64,000 bases of DNA from Saccharophagus sp. K07 (GCF_014336955.1 NZ_QRAI01000002.1:372001-436000), one strand, 5' to 3'; positions 7,633-16,704 are shown, counted from the stretch's first letter. Numbers and translations are program-made. The notes: generated from the sequence alone by a model not told the origin.

Positions 7633-8751
7633 TCAGAATTCGTATTGAGCGCGGAAAATCGCCGAGCGACCTTTGCCGGATTCGATTTCTTTCGGGCTAT
7701 CCACGTCGGATTCTGCAAGGTTCAGCATCAGTTTGACTCTGCCAGTCGCATAATAGTTCACGCCCACCATCAGCGTATCTGCTTGCAAATTGCGGTCGAT
7801 ATCCGCCAATTCGATCTGGCTGTAGCGCGCAACCAATTCCCACGCACCCGCTTCACCCGTCGGCTTTACGCTGCTAAATGAGCCTTTTTTGTAGGAGCGG
7901 CTGTCCTGGGTGAGGAAAAAGCTGGCGAGAACGTAGTAACCGGAATAGGTGGTATCCGGAATCGGGTCGCCAGTGGTTTGCTCTTCGATTTTCTGTTCCA
8001 TCCACTCGGCTTGTAAGGATGCGCGGCCAAACACCGCGGCACCTTCAAGCGAGTACTGGCTGATTTTGTCAGCGTTGATGCGTCGACCTTCAATAATGCT
8101 GCCTGCAGCATCGACTTCGAGCGATTCATTGATGCGATGCTGATTGCCCTGCATATCCCGCTGTGAACCACTGAAACCCAAATGGATCAGGCTGGTTTCT
8201 GTGAGCAGTGGGTTATAGGTCAAACGAGTTGTCAGGGCATAGCCGTCCAAACCATCTTCGTCTTCAGACGTGCGGAAACCGCCGAGATTAAAGGTATAAC
8301 GGTCGCTGTAACGGGAGACCAACAAGCCGTAATTGCGACCGGGCTTAAAGGATTCGGTCACAATACTTCTTTCCGCGGTGTTAATGCTCTTGGAGCCGGT
8401 GGTATTTTCCAGGCCAAAAGGTTCTTTCATTTTGCCGAAAGTGAAATTCGCGTGCGGCCATTTAGTATAGCGGACATAACCATCAGTGATGCTGACTTCG
8501 TTGTTATCGTCGTCGATATCAATTTCGAATTCCGCTTCCCAGCCTTTTTTGGATTCGTGTTTGAGGCCTATGCGGGCGCGTCGAATTTCCCATTCACTCC
8601 CTTTTGCCTGATCGTTATGAGCGCCTTCGAAATAGGAAAAGCCGGTTTGCAATACGCCTTTTATTTCAAAGTCTGGTGGGGTAGCTGCTAGGGCACTGAG
8701 TGGAGTTGCGGCCAGGCCAACTAAAGCAAGACCTAGTTTTGTTTTAGTCAT
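7633..8751 (-). CDS. OprO/OprP-type (phosphate-selective family) outer-membrane porin
   Basis: 372 residues with a signal peptide (cleavage near 'SALAATPP') and the amphipathic strand pattern of a 16-stranded porin ending in an aromatic residue ('FRAQYEF'). Diagnostic stretches are 'RRARIGLKHESKKGWEAEFEIDIDDDNNEVSITDGYVRY', given here only as the region at about residues 56-95, and 'FGKMKEPFGLENTTGSK', typical of Pfam porin O/P. Family members form channels for phosphate or polyphosphate, but many relatives are not phosphate-specific, and the neighbours here are xylan-degrading enzymes, so a sugar or other anion substrate is possible. Upstream heptamers resembling a Pho box are listed separately. 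Confidence 0.8.
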   Translation of the reverse strand: MTKTKLGLALVGLAATPLSALAATPPDFEIKGVLQTGFSYFEGAHNDQAKGSEWEIRRARIGLKHESKKGWEAEFEIDIDDDNNEVSITDGYVRYTKWPHANFTFGKMKEPFGLENTTGSKSINTAERSIVTESFKPGRNYGLLVSRYSDRYTFNLGGFRTSEDEDGLDGYALTTRLTYNPLLTETSLIHLGFSGSQRDMQGNQHRINESLEVDAAGSIIEGRRINADKISQYSLEGAAVFGRASLQAEWMEQKIEEQTTGDPIPDTTYSGYYVLASFFLTQDSRSYKKGSFSSVKPTGEAGAWELVARYSQIELADIDRNLQADTLMVGVNYYATGRVKLMLNLAESDVDSPKEIESGKGRSAIFRAQYEF

Positions 8752-8807
8752 AAAAGCTCTGATGGTTGATGAATGTTTTTAAGCAAATAAGGCTTATGGT
8801 GGAAGAA

Positions 8808-8867
8808 ACGACAGAGACTGTAAAGGTTCGTCGGGGTGCAAACAGGTAACTGCATCACACATGACAG
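8808..8867 (-). promoter_or_regulatory. Candidate Pho-box-like heptamer cluster upstream of the porin
   Basis: On the minus strand, CTGTCAT is followed at 11-base steps by GATGCAG and CTGTTTG (8867 downward), and closer to the gene CTTTACA-GTCT-CTGTCGT occupies 8825-8808. The PhoB consensus is two CTGTCAT-like heptamers 11 bases apart. Only part of each repeat fits, so this is suggestive and is given weight mainly because the gene is of the OprO/OprP family. Confidence 0.3.
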
Positions 8868-9345
8868 GATTGTAATGTGGGGGAGTTTGGACCACAGAAG
8901 TGCACTTGGCCTTTAAAGCAGGGTCCGGTTACTTAGCCTCTAGCTTCTTTTATTGATGGAGGCGATAGGACCTGATAGTGAGATGGATGGCGTTCGTCAT
9001 ATGGTCAAACGGATAATTTTCCTGCTTGCGTGATTATTCTTCTCCCTGTCGATCATCATGGATTTTCCCTCTTCAAAATGTTCCCCTTCGTTTTGTTGGT
9101 GCGGAGATTTTTCGGTTCGCCATTAAATTATTGATGTGTTAATAAAATAGATGTTGAAAATATTCTGAATGAGGTGTGTTATTGCGCGTTGAGGTAATGG
9201 TAAACAGGAGCTGTGTGTTTCAGGAGTTTTGCATCGTGGAGTTGTTGTAGTTGGAAAAACAAAATCGGAAGTCGCATCAAAAAAATGACCGCGCCTAGTT
9301 GGTTTTTGAGAAGGCTTTCTGGCAACAATCGAGAAGAGGCAAAAT
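8868..9345. other. Divergent intergenic region between two porin genes
   Basis: About 480 bases with no supported gene; the short reading frames here look like noise. It presumably contains the rightward promoter of the DcaP-like gene, whose ribosome-binding site GAGAAGAGG lies just before the ATG at 9346. I see no other clear signal. Confidence 0.4.
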
Positions 9346-10500
9346 ATGAAAATAACAAGGTTAAACTCTTGGTGGGCAGGTGCATCGGTTGGAGTTTTCT
9401 TTAGCATGGCTGCGGCCTCTGCTTATGCACAAACGGCGAATACCACCTTCAAAATCGGTGGATTTGTGAAACTGGATGTCATTTCCAGTGGATATGATGA
9501 CGGAGATCTTCCGGCTGGCAATTTAGGTCGGGATTTTTATGTGCCGTCCAGTATTCCAGTCGGCGGTGAAAACGAGAGTCGCGATATCGATTTTCACGCT
9601 AAGTCATCCCGAATAAATCTGGAAAGCAAGACCGAGATTGACGGGCACACCATCGGCGGTTTTGTCGAATTCGACTTTTTAACGCCCAGCGGCGGCAACG
9701 AAAGAACCACCAATGCCTATCAGCCGCAACTGCGCCACGCCTATCTCACCTACAACAATTGGTTGTTCGGTCAGAGCTGGACCACTTTTCAAAATGTTGC
9801 TGCCTTGCCGGAAGTTTTGGACTTTATTGGCCCTACCGACGGTACAGTGTTCGTCAGACAAGCGCAGGTGCGCTATACCCTCGGCCCTTGGCAGTTCTCT
9901 TTGGAAAATCCCGAAACTTCCATCAACCAAACGGATATAGACGATGACGCACTGCCGGATATTGTTGCCCGTTACAACTGGGCGGCGGATTGGGGCAGTC
10001 TTTCAGTGGCGGGAATTCTGCGCGATCTTCGTTATGACGGAACCTCTGAAGGCAATGGCTTTGACGATAATGTCACCGGTTATGGGGTAAGCGTTGCGGG
10101 CAAAATTCCGCTTGGCAGCAATGGCAACGATATAAGATTTATGGTCACCACGGGGACCGGCTTGGGGCGTTACGTAGCGCTCAATGCAATTAACGATGCA
10201 GCGATTGATGGCGATGAATTGGAAGCGCTGGATGTGACATCGGCTATGGTGTCATACCGCCAGGTGTGGAATTCCAAATGGCGCTCCAATATCAGCCTCT
10301 CCCTTTTGGAAGGTGACGATAGTAATTTGATTGCGCCAACCCAGACCAAAAGCACTCAGTCCGTTCGTGCCAATATTCTCTATTCACCCGTCAGCAAAAT
10401 TACCCTGGGTGCAGAATTGATGTATGCCGAGCGTGAATTGCAGAATTCTGCGAAAGGGTCAATGAATAGGTTGCAGTTTTCTGCCCGCTATGACCTATAA
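9346..10500 (+). CDS. DcaP-family outer-membrane porin
   Basis: 384 residues with a signal peptide (cleavage after 'SAYAQ'), then 'TTFKIGGFVKLDVISSGY', an opening typical of the trimeric DcaP-like channels. 'GQSWTTFQNVAALPEVLDFIGP' in the middle is close to the family's signature constriction region. The last strand ends 'LQFSARYDL'. DcaP proteins import small anionic compounds such as dicarboxylates. Read rightward, divergent from the OprO/OprP-like gene. The stop codon context is tandemly duplicated (TATGACCTATAA occurs twice, 10488-10519), apparently a recent small duplication. Confidence 0.8.
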   Translation: MKITRLNSWWAGASVGVFFSMAAASAYAQTANTTFKIGGFVKLDVISSGYDDGDLPAGNLGRDFYVPSSIPVGGENESRDIDFHAKSSRINLESKTEIDGHTIGGFVEFDFLTPSGGNERTTNAYQPQLRHAYLTYNNWLFGQSWTTFQNVAALPEVLDFIGPTDGTVFVRQAQVRYTLGPWQFSLENPETSINQTDIDDDALPDIVARYNWAADWGSLSVAGILRDLRYDGTSEGNGFDDNVTGYGVSVAGKIPLGSNGNDIRFMVTTGTGLGRYVALNAINDAAIDGDELEALDVTSAMVSYRQVWNSKWRSNISLSLLEGDDSNLIAPTQTKSTQSVRANILYSPVSKITLGAELMYAERELQNSAKGSMNRLQFSARYDL

Positions 10501-10532
10501 GATTTATGACCTATAAAATTTATGTTTTGCAG

Positions 10533-10554
10533 CCTCTCCCTGGCCAGGGGGAGG
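10533..10554. repeat. REP-like palindrome (family A)
   Basis: CCTCTCCC-TGGCCA-GGGGGAGG lies between convergent genes and could also act as a weak bidirectional terminator. Confidence 0.6.
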
Positions 10555-10556
10555 TA

Positions 10557-11219
10557 TCAATTTGACTGCCGCAATATTTCCCCCACCGAAAATCGCGAGC
10601 GGCTGATTTGCGCGAGCAGCAGTAATGCGCAGCCGTAGGCATCTTCCAATGCGTGATGTTCAACTGCGCTTTCCGGCAAACCATAACGTTGCAAACAACT
10701 GCGCAGTTGCAGAGCATCTTGGCTAAGGGCTAATCCCTGGCGTTGCAGGCGCGATTGTTCGATCGCCAAGGTATCAATAAAGGTTAATTTGGCTTTTCCA
10801 CCGAAGCAACGCTGAATTGCACTGCCGAGAAATGCGCGTTCGATAGGGGCGTGATGGGCAACAAAAATGTATCCAGCGTACCGCTCCAACAAATCCGTGA
10901 GTACATCGTGAAGGCTTTGCGCATTTTTCAAATCGCTATCCAGCACCCCGTGAATGGTTGCGCTTTGGCCGACGCTGACAGGGCAGGTGACAAGATGGTG
11001 ATTCGCTTCGCCGAGAATGATTTCCCGTTGTCGAATCGGCAGCCATCCAATGCTGATAATATGATCTTTGCTGGCATCCAGTCCGGTGGTTTCCAAATCC
11101 AATACCAGAAGAGGGCAGGTGGTAATCGGTGTTGTGCGATCGGGAATAGGAGTGGAATTGAATTTTTTCAACACGGGCGCCATAGCGTTTTCGTGCTGAC
11201 GGAACCAGTTGAATGCCAC
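10557..11219 (-). CDS. DnaQ-like 3'-5' exonuclease (DEDDh family)
   Basis: 220 residues. Exo I 'LVLDLETTGLD' supplies the first Asp and Glu, Exo II is 'FVAHHAPIERAFL' and Exo III is 'HHALEDAYGCALLLL' with the catalytic His and Asp. In Exo II the usual Asp is replaced by Glu. Such proteins remove nucleotides from 3' ends; this one is not the replicative epsilon subunit, being encoded with a CBS/DUF294 protein as in many gammaproteobacteria with this symporter locus. The start is GTG with AGGAGG seven bases upstream, 12 bases after the stop of the preceding gene, indicating translational coupling in one operon. Confidence 0.8.
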   Translation of the reverse strand: MAFNWFRQHENAMAPVLKKFNSTPIPDRTTPITTCPLLVLDLETTGLDASKDHIISIGWLPIRQREIILGEANHHLVTCPVSVGQSATIHGVLDSDLKNAQSLHDVLTDLLERYAGYIFVAHHAPIERAFLGSAIQRCFGGKAKLTFIDTLAIEQSRLQRQGLALSQDALQLRSCLQRYGLPESAVEHHALEDAYGCALLLLAQISRSRFSVGEILRQSN

Positions 11220-11231
11220 GCGACACCTCCT

Positions 11232-13091
11232 CTATAAGTCCCGGCAAAATCGAAGTCGCAACGCTGCCTGGGCTTGGATGATCACTTGGAAACTGTCTTT
11301 CAATTGTTCGCGCTGCAATACATGCAATTGCTGCGGGTTGATCAAATTGCTTGGGCGGTGGGAGCTGACCTCACCCGTGGGTGGTACTTCACCGGCAGGC
11401 GACAGGTGCTGTTTGTGCTGCCGCCAGCGCAAATTGGCAATAACCTCAAATGCGTCCAGGAGATTTTGTCCGTCCTTTTCATCGAGAATTTTTTGCTGCA
11501 TCAAACGCTGCAAGCGTTCGCGCGTGCTGACAGTGCTGATACCTGCTGACAAAGCGTAAACTCGCGCGATATCGGTAATCAGACTGAGGCCGCGTTTTTT
11601 TACATCGACGCCGGATTCACCGTCCGCATTTTTTTCCAGAATAAAATTTCTCAGCATGCTGAGCGGCGGTGTGCGCTCCAGTGCGGCGTTGGCGAGATGA
11701 AAGAAAAATAACGAATTCTGCACCACAAATGGTTGCAACCGCTCATGCAGTTCTGCCACTAAACTCAAGTCGCCAGCAATTCCTCGCGCATCGAAAAAAA
11801 TTACGGAACCCAAAATGGATTCCGCATCGGGGGAATGAATGAAATTCAAAAATTTGCGCATCCAGCCGTCGAGGCTCAGACGCAATTCCGGATTGCTTGC
11901 CATGATATTTCCGGGACACAAGGGAATGCCGCAGCGCGCAAGGCCGCTGCACACAAAATCGGCGAGCTTGGCAAAATATTCTGCCGCCTCCTCTGTGACT
12001 TCTCGTTCCAATAACAAAGCGTTGTCCTGGTCGGCGTTGATACTTTGGTCCATGCGCGCTTGCGAACCGAACGCCAGCCAACAAAAGCGACAGGGTGCAG
12101 GACCGAGTTGTTCTTGTGCCAAATACACAAGGCGTTGTGTGAGTGCGTCTGTGATCAGGGTGATGATATGGCTGACTTCATGACCCGGTACTTCCTGTTG
12201 CGCAAGATCTGCCAGCAGAGCCGGTAATTGCGCGGCGCTTTGTTGCAAACTTTCAATATCCATTTGGTGATGGATATCGCTGATCACATAGACCGGATGT
12301 TTTTGCTGTGCACGGATAATATCGGTGAGCGTAATCATGCCGTAACTTTTGCCGCGGTCAGTGACGGGTAAGTGGTGTACGTTGTGCCGACTCATGGTCA
12401 ACACAGCCTCAAACACAAACGCGCTTTTTTCCACGCAACGCGGCGACCGACTCATGATGTTTTCAACCGGCGTAGCGGTATCGAGTTCTTGCGCCACAAC
12501 CCGGCTGCGCAGATCCCGGTCGGTAATAATGCCGACCAATTGTCCTTCTTCCTCCACCAATAACGACGACACACGATTTTCCGTCATTAAACGCGCGGCG
12601 TCGGCAACACTGGCGCCCGGCGCAATCACCACTTTTTTGGTGGAAATGAGGTCCTCGATCTTTACGGTGATGCGGGGATTGGTATTGGGCTCGTGGTATT
12701 GATGTAGTGCTCGCCGCGTCAGCCCTTCGAAATATCCTTTGAAGTGTCCGCTATGATGCAAGCATTCGTGAAACGCTTCGGCCGTGAGCCGATAAATCAA
12801 ACCGTCTTCTTCGCACACCAAGCGGTCAGATTGCACGCCGGGCTTTATCAGAGCGTCGTAGCCGTAACAATCGCCGGAGACTAATTGGGTGTGGCGGTTG
12901 TTGTGTTCGTCAATCAGAGAAAAACGCCCAGAACGGATGATCACCAGGCGCCCGGTTGGCGGGTCGAGAATTTCTTCAGAAGTGCAATAAAGAACCGAAA
13001 GGTGGCGAATGACGACTTCCAATGTCGCAAGGTCGAGATAACAAAAGGGCGCGGTATCGGCGAGAAATCTGTGGATCTCCGACGGCTGCAT
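11232..13091 (-). CDS. Cyclic-nucleotide-binding/CBS/DUF294 nucleotidyltransferase-like signalling protein
   Basis: 619 residues. Domain order: cNMP-binding-like beta roll (about 15-130), two CBS motifs (about 145-265; 'SSLLVEEEGQLVGIITDRDL' and 'HHLPVTDRGKSYGMITLTDI'), DUF294 nucleotidyltransferase-like domain (about 300-440; 'FGSQARMDQSINADQDNALL', the GS-R-D-D pattern of the NTase fold), and a DUF294 C-terminal helical domain. The glutamate usually following the Arg in GlnB-uridylyltransferase-like motifs is replaced by MDQS, so activity is unsure. These proteins are encoded beside VC_2705-type symporters and are thought to regulate acetate/organic-acid use or transport. Starts with an ATG overlapping the previous stop (TGATG). 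Confidence 0.85.
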   Translation of the reverse strand: MQPSEIHRFLADTAPFCYLDLATLEVVIRHLSVLYCTSEEILDPPTGRLVIIRSGRFSLIDEHNNRHTQLVSGDCYGYDALIKPGVQSDRLVCEEDGLIYRLTAEAFHECLHHSGHFKGYFEGLTRRALHQYHEPNTNPRITVKIEDLISTKKVVIAPGASVADAARLMTENRVSSLLVEEEGQLVGIITDRDLRSRVVAQELDTATPVENIMSRSPRCVEKSAFVFEAVLTMSRHNVHHLPVTDRGKSYGMITLTDIIRAQQKHPVYVISDIHHQMDIESLQQSAAQLPALLADLAQQEVPGHEVSHIITLITDALTQRLVYLAQEQLGPAPCRFCWLAFGSQARMDQSINADQDNALLLEREVTEEAAEYFAKLADFVCSGLARCGIPLCPGNIMASNPELRLSLDGWMRKFLNFIHSPDAESILGSVIFFDARGIAGDLSLVAELHERLQPFVVQNSLFFFHLANAALERTPPLSMLRNFILEKNADGESGVDVKKRGLSLITDIARVYALSAGISTVSTRERLQRLMQQKILDEKDGQNLLDAFEVIANLRWRQHKQHLSPAGEVPPTGEVSSHRPSNLINPQQLHVLQREQLKDSFQVIIQAQAALRLRFCRDL

Positions 13092-13633
13092 CAGGTATCT
13101 CCGATTCCAGTGAGGGCTCTGCGGCAGACAGTATTAAGCAGAGCATCATCTGCAGACAAGCGGAACCATTGCTCGCTGAGTGATTCTCCCTGTTGGGGGA
13201 TCTGCAGTTGCTCATTGAAATCGGCGCGCGCGTTTTGGCCGCAGTGAAAAACCTGATGTACCCGTCTGGCCGACATACGTCGCTCGAACAAATAAACCTC
13301 CGCGAGTACCAGGTCTGGATTGATGGTGTTGACGGCGGCTTTGCCAACGCGCACGGCAATAAAACGCACGGTTTGCGGATAGAGATAACTCCAGGGACGC
13401 CAGGGGGCAGCCTCTTCGATTTGCCGGACCACTGTGACGTCATTCGGCAGCAGGCTTTTTTGATGGGGAAACCAGTTGTATTCGCTGTAAATCTGAAACG
13501 CCAACATAGCCCCGCCTGCAACCGCAGGAATACCCCAGCGCGGCAGTTTCCAGCGAGTGATCATCCGGACGATCAAAAGAACGCCTGCGGCACCCACGCC
13601 GGCAAAAAGGGTGGCGATAAATTCCCAAAACAT
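13091..13633 (-). CDS. Membrane-anchored protein of unknown function in the symporter locus
   Basis: 180 residues with two N-terminal hydrophobic helices (about 3-22 and 32-48) followed by a soluble domain of about 125 residues with several Arg/Asp-rich stretches. I recognise no family. The ATG has AAGG six bases upstream, and the stop overlaps the start of the DUF294 gene, so it is translationally coupled and likely works with it. Confidence 0.65.
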   Translation of the reverse strand: MFWEFIATLFAGVGAAGVLLIVRMITRWKLPRWGIPAVAGGAMLAFQIYSEYNWFPHQKSLLPNDVTVVRQIEEAAPWRPWSYLYPQTVRFIAVRVGKAAVNTINPDLVLAEVYLFERRMSARRVHQVFHCGQNARADFNEQLQIPQQGESLSEQWFRLSADDALLNTVCRRALTGIGDT

Positions 13634-13652
13634 GAAGAGCCTTAAATAAAAA

Positions 13653-13672
13653 GGGCTTTCCCAGGAAAGCCC
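13653..13672 (-). terminator. Terminator between symporter gene and the DUF294 operon
   Basis: GGGCTTTC and GAAAGCCC pair across CCAG, followed on the minus strand by TTTTTATTT. It separates the symporter transcript from the three downstream genes, which could still be reached by read-through. Confidence 0.8.
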
Positions 13673-13697
13673 ACGATTGAACGAATGTATATTGCTT

Positions 13698-15464
13698 TTA
13701 GTGGCCTGTAGCGGCTCCAGCGCCGCGCGGATAACGGACGCTTTCGACCAATTCCTGAATCTTTTTCGGTGGCGGCGCGGTGAAAGCAGAAACCGTCAGA
13801 GCGACCACAAAATTGATCACAGCACCGACTGCACCAAATGACAATGGGGATATGCCCAGCAGCCAATTGGCTTCGGTATTGGCGAAGGTAGCCGTGCCGG
13901 GGATAAAGAACCAGCCGAGGTACAGGAAGATGTAAACCACGGTGGAGATAAAGCCGGCGAGCATGCCACAAATCGCCCCGATGCTGTTTACGCGCTTGGA
14001 GAAAATTCCCAGCATCAACGCCGGGAAAATAGACGCGGCGGCAATACCGAAGGCGAGCGCCACCACCTGCGCGGCAAAGCCCGGTGGATTGATGCCCAGC
14101 CAAGTGGACACCACTATGGCCACCGCCATGGAAATCCGCGCCGCCAGCAATTCGCCGCGATCACTGATATCCGGCTTGATCCAGCCTTTGATCAGGTCGT
14201 GACTTATCGCGGAAGAGATCGCTAACAACAAGCCTGCGGCAGTGGAAAGTGCCGCAGCCAGACCACCTGCGGCAATCAGACCGACAACCCACGCAGGCAG
14301 GTTGGCAATTTCCGGGTTGGCCAAGACGATGATGTCGTTGTTCACAGTCATCTCATTGCCGTTCCAACCACGCTCCTGAGCGGTTTGCTGGAACGCGGGC
14401 GCGTCGTTGTAATACTGAATGCGACCGTCGTTGTTTTTATCCTCGTATTTAATCAGTCCAGTGGCTTCCCAGTTTTTGATCCAATCTGGCCGGTCTTCGT
14501 AGCGAATGGAGGCCTGTTCTGCGCCGTCGGGATAAATCGTCGTCAACAGATTCAAACGTGCCATGGCCGCCACCGCCGGAGCGGACAAATATAACAGTGC
14601 GATAAACACCAGCGCCCAACCGGCGGACCAACGCGCGTCGGCCACTTTGGGAACCGTAAAAAAGCGGATGATTACGTGGGGCAGACCTGCGGTACCGATC
14701 ATCAATGACAAGGTCAGCAGAGTCATGTTCAGCTTATTGGGAACATCTGCGGTGTAATCCTGAAAGCCCAGTTCGCGCACAACGCTGTCCAGTTTTGAAA
14801 GCAGCGGGACACCCGATTGAGTGTGGTCTGAGAACAAACCGAGGGGAGGGATGGGATTACCGGTCAGGTGGATAGAAATAAAAATCGCCGGAATCGTATA
14901 AGCGATGATCAGCACTACGTACTGAGCGACCTGAGTGTAGGTAATGCCCTTCATGCCGCCGAGCACTGCATAGAAAAACACAACTATGGCGGCAATGATC
15001 AATCCCGCAGTGCTGCTTACCTCCAGAAAGCGGGAGAACGCCACGCCCGCGCCGGTCATCTGGCCGATTACGTAGGTCACCGAGATCACGATCAAACACA
15101 CAACCGCCGTTAAGCGCGCGCCTGAGCTGTAAAAACGATCGCCGATAAATTGCGGCACCGTGAATTTGCCGAACTTGCGCAGATAGGGCGCGAGCAACAT
15201 GGCTAGCAGAACGTAACCGCCCGTCCAGCCCATCAAGTAGGTGGAACTCCCGTAACCGCCTGCGGAAATAATGCCGGCCATGGAAATAAAAGATGCGGCA
15301 GACATCCAGTCAGCTGCGGTCGCCATTCCGTTGACCACCGGATTGACCCCGCTGCCTGCGACATAAAATTCTTTGGTGGAGGCGGCGCGCGACCAAATGG
15401 CAATCGCAATGTAAAGCGCAAATGAGCCGCCCACGAACAGCATATTGATGGTGAATTGGCTCAT
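13698..15464 (-). CDS. Sodium:solute symporter, VC_2705/ActP-like subfamily
   Basis: 588 residues with about 13 membrane-spanning segments of the SSS family. The N-terminal 'STKEFYVAGSGVNPVVNGMATAADWMSAASFISMAGII' region (residues about 29-66) is the acetate-permease signature. A polar insertion of about 60 residues ('IYPDGAEQASIRYEDRPD...') in the middle marks the VC_2705 subfamily, which works with a DUF4212 small subunit. Likely imports acetate or another short carboxylate with sodium. Its start lies three bases after the DUF4212 stop. Substrate is inferred from family. Confidence 0.85.
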   Translation of the reverse strand: MSQFTINMLFVGGSFALYIAIAIWSRAASTKEFYVAGSGVNPVVNGMATAADWMSAASFISMAGIISAGGYGSSTYLMGWTGGYVLLAMLLAPYLRKFGKFTVPQFIGDRFYSSGARLTAVVCLIVISVTYVIGQMTGAGVAFSRFLEVSSTAGLIIAAIVVFFYAVLGGMKGITYTQVAQYVVLIIAYTIPAIFISIHLTGNPIPPLGLFSDHTQSGVPLLSKLDSVVRELGFQDYTADVPNKLNMTLLTLSLMIGTAGLPHVIIRFFTVPKVADARWSAGWALVFIALLYLSAPAVAAMARLNLLTTIYPDGAEQASIRYEDRPDWIKNWEATGLIKYEDKNNDGRIQYYNDAPAFQQTAQERGWNGNEMTVNNDIIVLANPEIANLPAWVVGLIAAGGLAAALSTAAGLLLAISSAISHDLIKGWIKPDISDRGELLAARISMAVAIVVSTWLGINPPGFAAQVVALAFGIAAASIFPALMLGIFSKRVNSIGAICGMLAGFISTVVYIFLYLGWFFIPGTATFANTEANWLLGISPLSFGAVGAVINFVVALTVSAFTAPPPKKIQELVESVRYPRGAGAATGH

Positions 15465-15467
15465 AGA

Positions 15468-15731
15468 TCAGTCCTCGTGAACGTCGAATCGTTTATCGAG
15501 GGCGTTCATGCGCCAGGCATAGAAAAAGATCAAAACTATAAAGGTGATAATTGACCCTTGCTGGGCAAACCAGAATCCCAAATCAGTACCGCCAACTGAT
15601 ATGCCCGCCAGCAGCGGACGCAAGAGAATGGCAAATCCATAAGACACTAATGCCCAAACAATCAGGCACCCCAGAATCAGGCGCAGGTTGGCGCGCCAGT
15701 ATTGCTCAGCACTACTGTTTTTATCGCTCAC
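15468..15731 (-). CDS. DUF4212 symporter small subunit
   Basis: 87 residues with two membrane helices ('LRLILGCLIVWALVSYGF' and 'GSIITFIVLIFFYAWRM') and a conserved central 'GFWFAQQGS'. This is the putative small subunit of the VC_2705-type symporter encoded three bases downstream. I chose GTG at 15731 because AGGAG precedes it at normal spacing and the protein then has the family's usual length; a longer frame reaches ATG at 15848 but adds an unrelated Asn-rich extension. Confidence 0.85.
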   Translation of the reverse strand: MSDKNSSAEQYWRANLRLILGCLIVWALVSYGFAILLRPLLAGISVGGTDLGFWFAQQGSIITFIVLIFFYAWRMNALDKRFDVHED

Positions 15732-16313
15732 ATTCGACTCCTCGGTATTAACGTTATTGTTGATTCGATGAATGTTGTTTTTGATGTTGCTGGCCGGAAT
15801 ACGAACCGGGTGTTCGTGACGTATGCTTCGTTGTCTGTGTGTCACCATGGCACAGATTAAAAGCGACGACGTGTTGAGTCTAGCACTGTCGTTTAGCGAG
15901 ACAATCCATTTTTATTGACCGTCGGCCATTTATCGATAATCGGCTCCCGGCGAAACGGAATTTCTTTTCCATGGGAAGCATATCTTCAGTAGAACAATAT
16001 CTCCGCCAGATCGCGCATTTGAAATTCTGGCGCCAGCGCATTTGATGTTGTTATGTAATGCTGCTGTATATTCCGTTCCTGCTGCGCTAGATCATCTACG
16101 TTCTGTTTTACAAAAGCTTGCAAAATTCTCTCAGACCCTTGGTGGTTTTTTGCTTTTGTGCTGCGACGGGAATGTGGTTCGCAACATTTGACAGGTATTT
16201 TCCCGGCGGATTTTTCGAGTTCGTAATGCAGGCATGCTAATTGCGTACGGGCAAGCTCGGTTGACATGAAAATGAAAGAGCATGTCACCCATAACTCAAA
16301 CGGAGGATTAACA
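15732..16313. other. Intergenic region, no supported gene
   Basis: Should contain the leftward promoter of the symporter operon and the rightward promoter of the entericidin gene. A minus-strand frame of about 93 codons from ATG 16266 to 15986 has no recognisable motif or good ribosome-binding site and is not called. Confidence 0.4.
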
Positions 16314-16448
16314 ATGAAAACTTGGCTTATGTGTATTTTGTTGGGCATTTTTTCAGTCTGCAGTTTGACTGGCTGTGAAACCATGGAGGGCTTTGGGCGC
16401 GACGTCGAAAAAACTGGCGACAAAATTGAAGATGCTGCCGACCGATAA
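16314..16448 (+). CDS. Entericidin-like small lipoprotein
   Basis: 44 residues: a lipoprotein signal ending LTGC, then 'ETMEGFGRDVEKTGDKIEDAADR', the compact amphipathic tail typical of the EcnA/EcnB family. Entericidins are tiny envelope lipoproteins; EcnB has been linked to stationary-phase cell lysis with EcnA as antidote, but in most bacteria their role is not known. CGGAGG lies seven bases before the ATG. A single copy, not an antidote/toxin pair. Confidence 0.85.
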   Translation: MKTWLMCILLGIFSVCSLTGCETMEGFGRDVEKTGDKIEDAADR

Positions 16449-16680
16449 ACGTGTCTTCAATGTGGATTCATTAAATTCGGAACACTTTGGCGCTTTTTGA
16501 TTTAGGCATATTTTAAGTGCCAACAGGACAAGCGCAATTGAAAAAGTGTCCGCGCCATTAGGGGGAAAAGGGGGCGTTGGCCATGTTCCTCAGGCTGTTA
16601 AACCAATAAGGATTTCTGTGCATCGAAGGGTTAGTGACTGTATCGAAATCTAAAAACCACATTGATGAATCCACTTATTG

Positions 16681-16704
16681 AAGCACCCTCTGGGTGCTTT
16701 TTCT
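16681..16704 (+). terminator. Rho-independent terminator, rightward
   Basis: AAGCACCC and GGGTGCTT pair across TCT, followed by TTTTCTTTTC. Confidence 0.8.

Noticed and set aside
15986-16423. Minus-strand ORF of 145 codons overlapping entericidin
   Set aside because: It runs antisense through the certain entericidin gene, lacks a ribosome-binding site and has no family features. The shorter version from 16266 is possible but unsupported.
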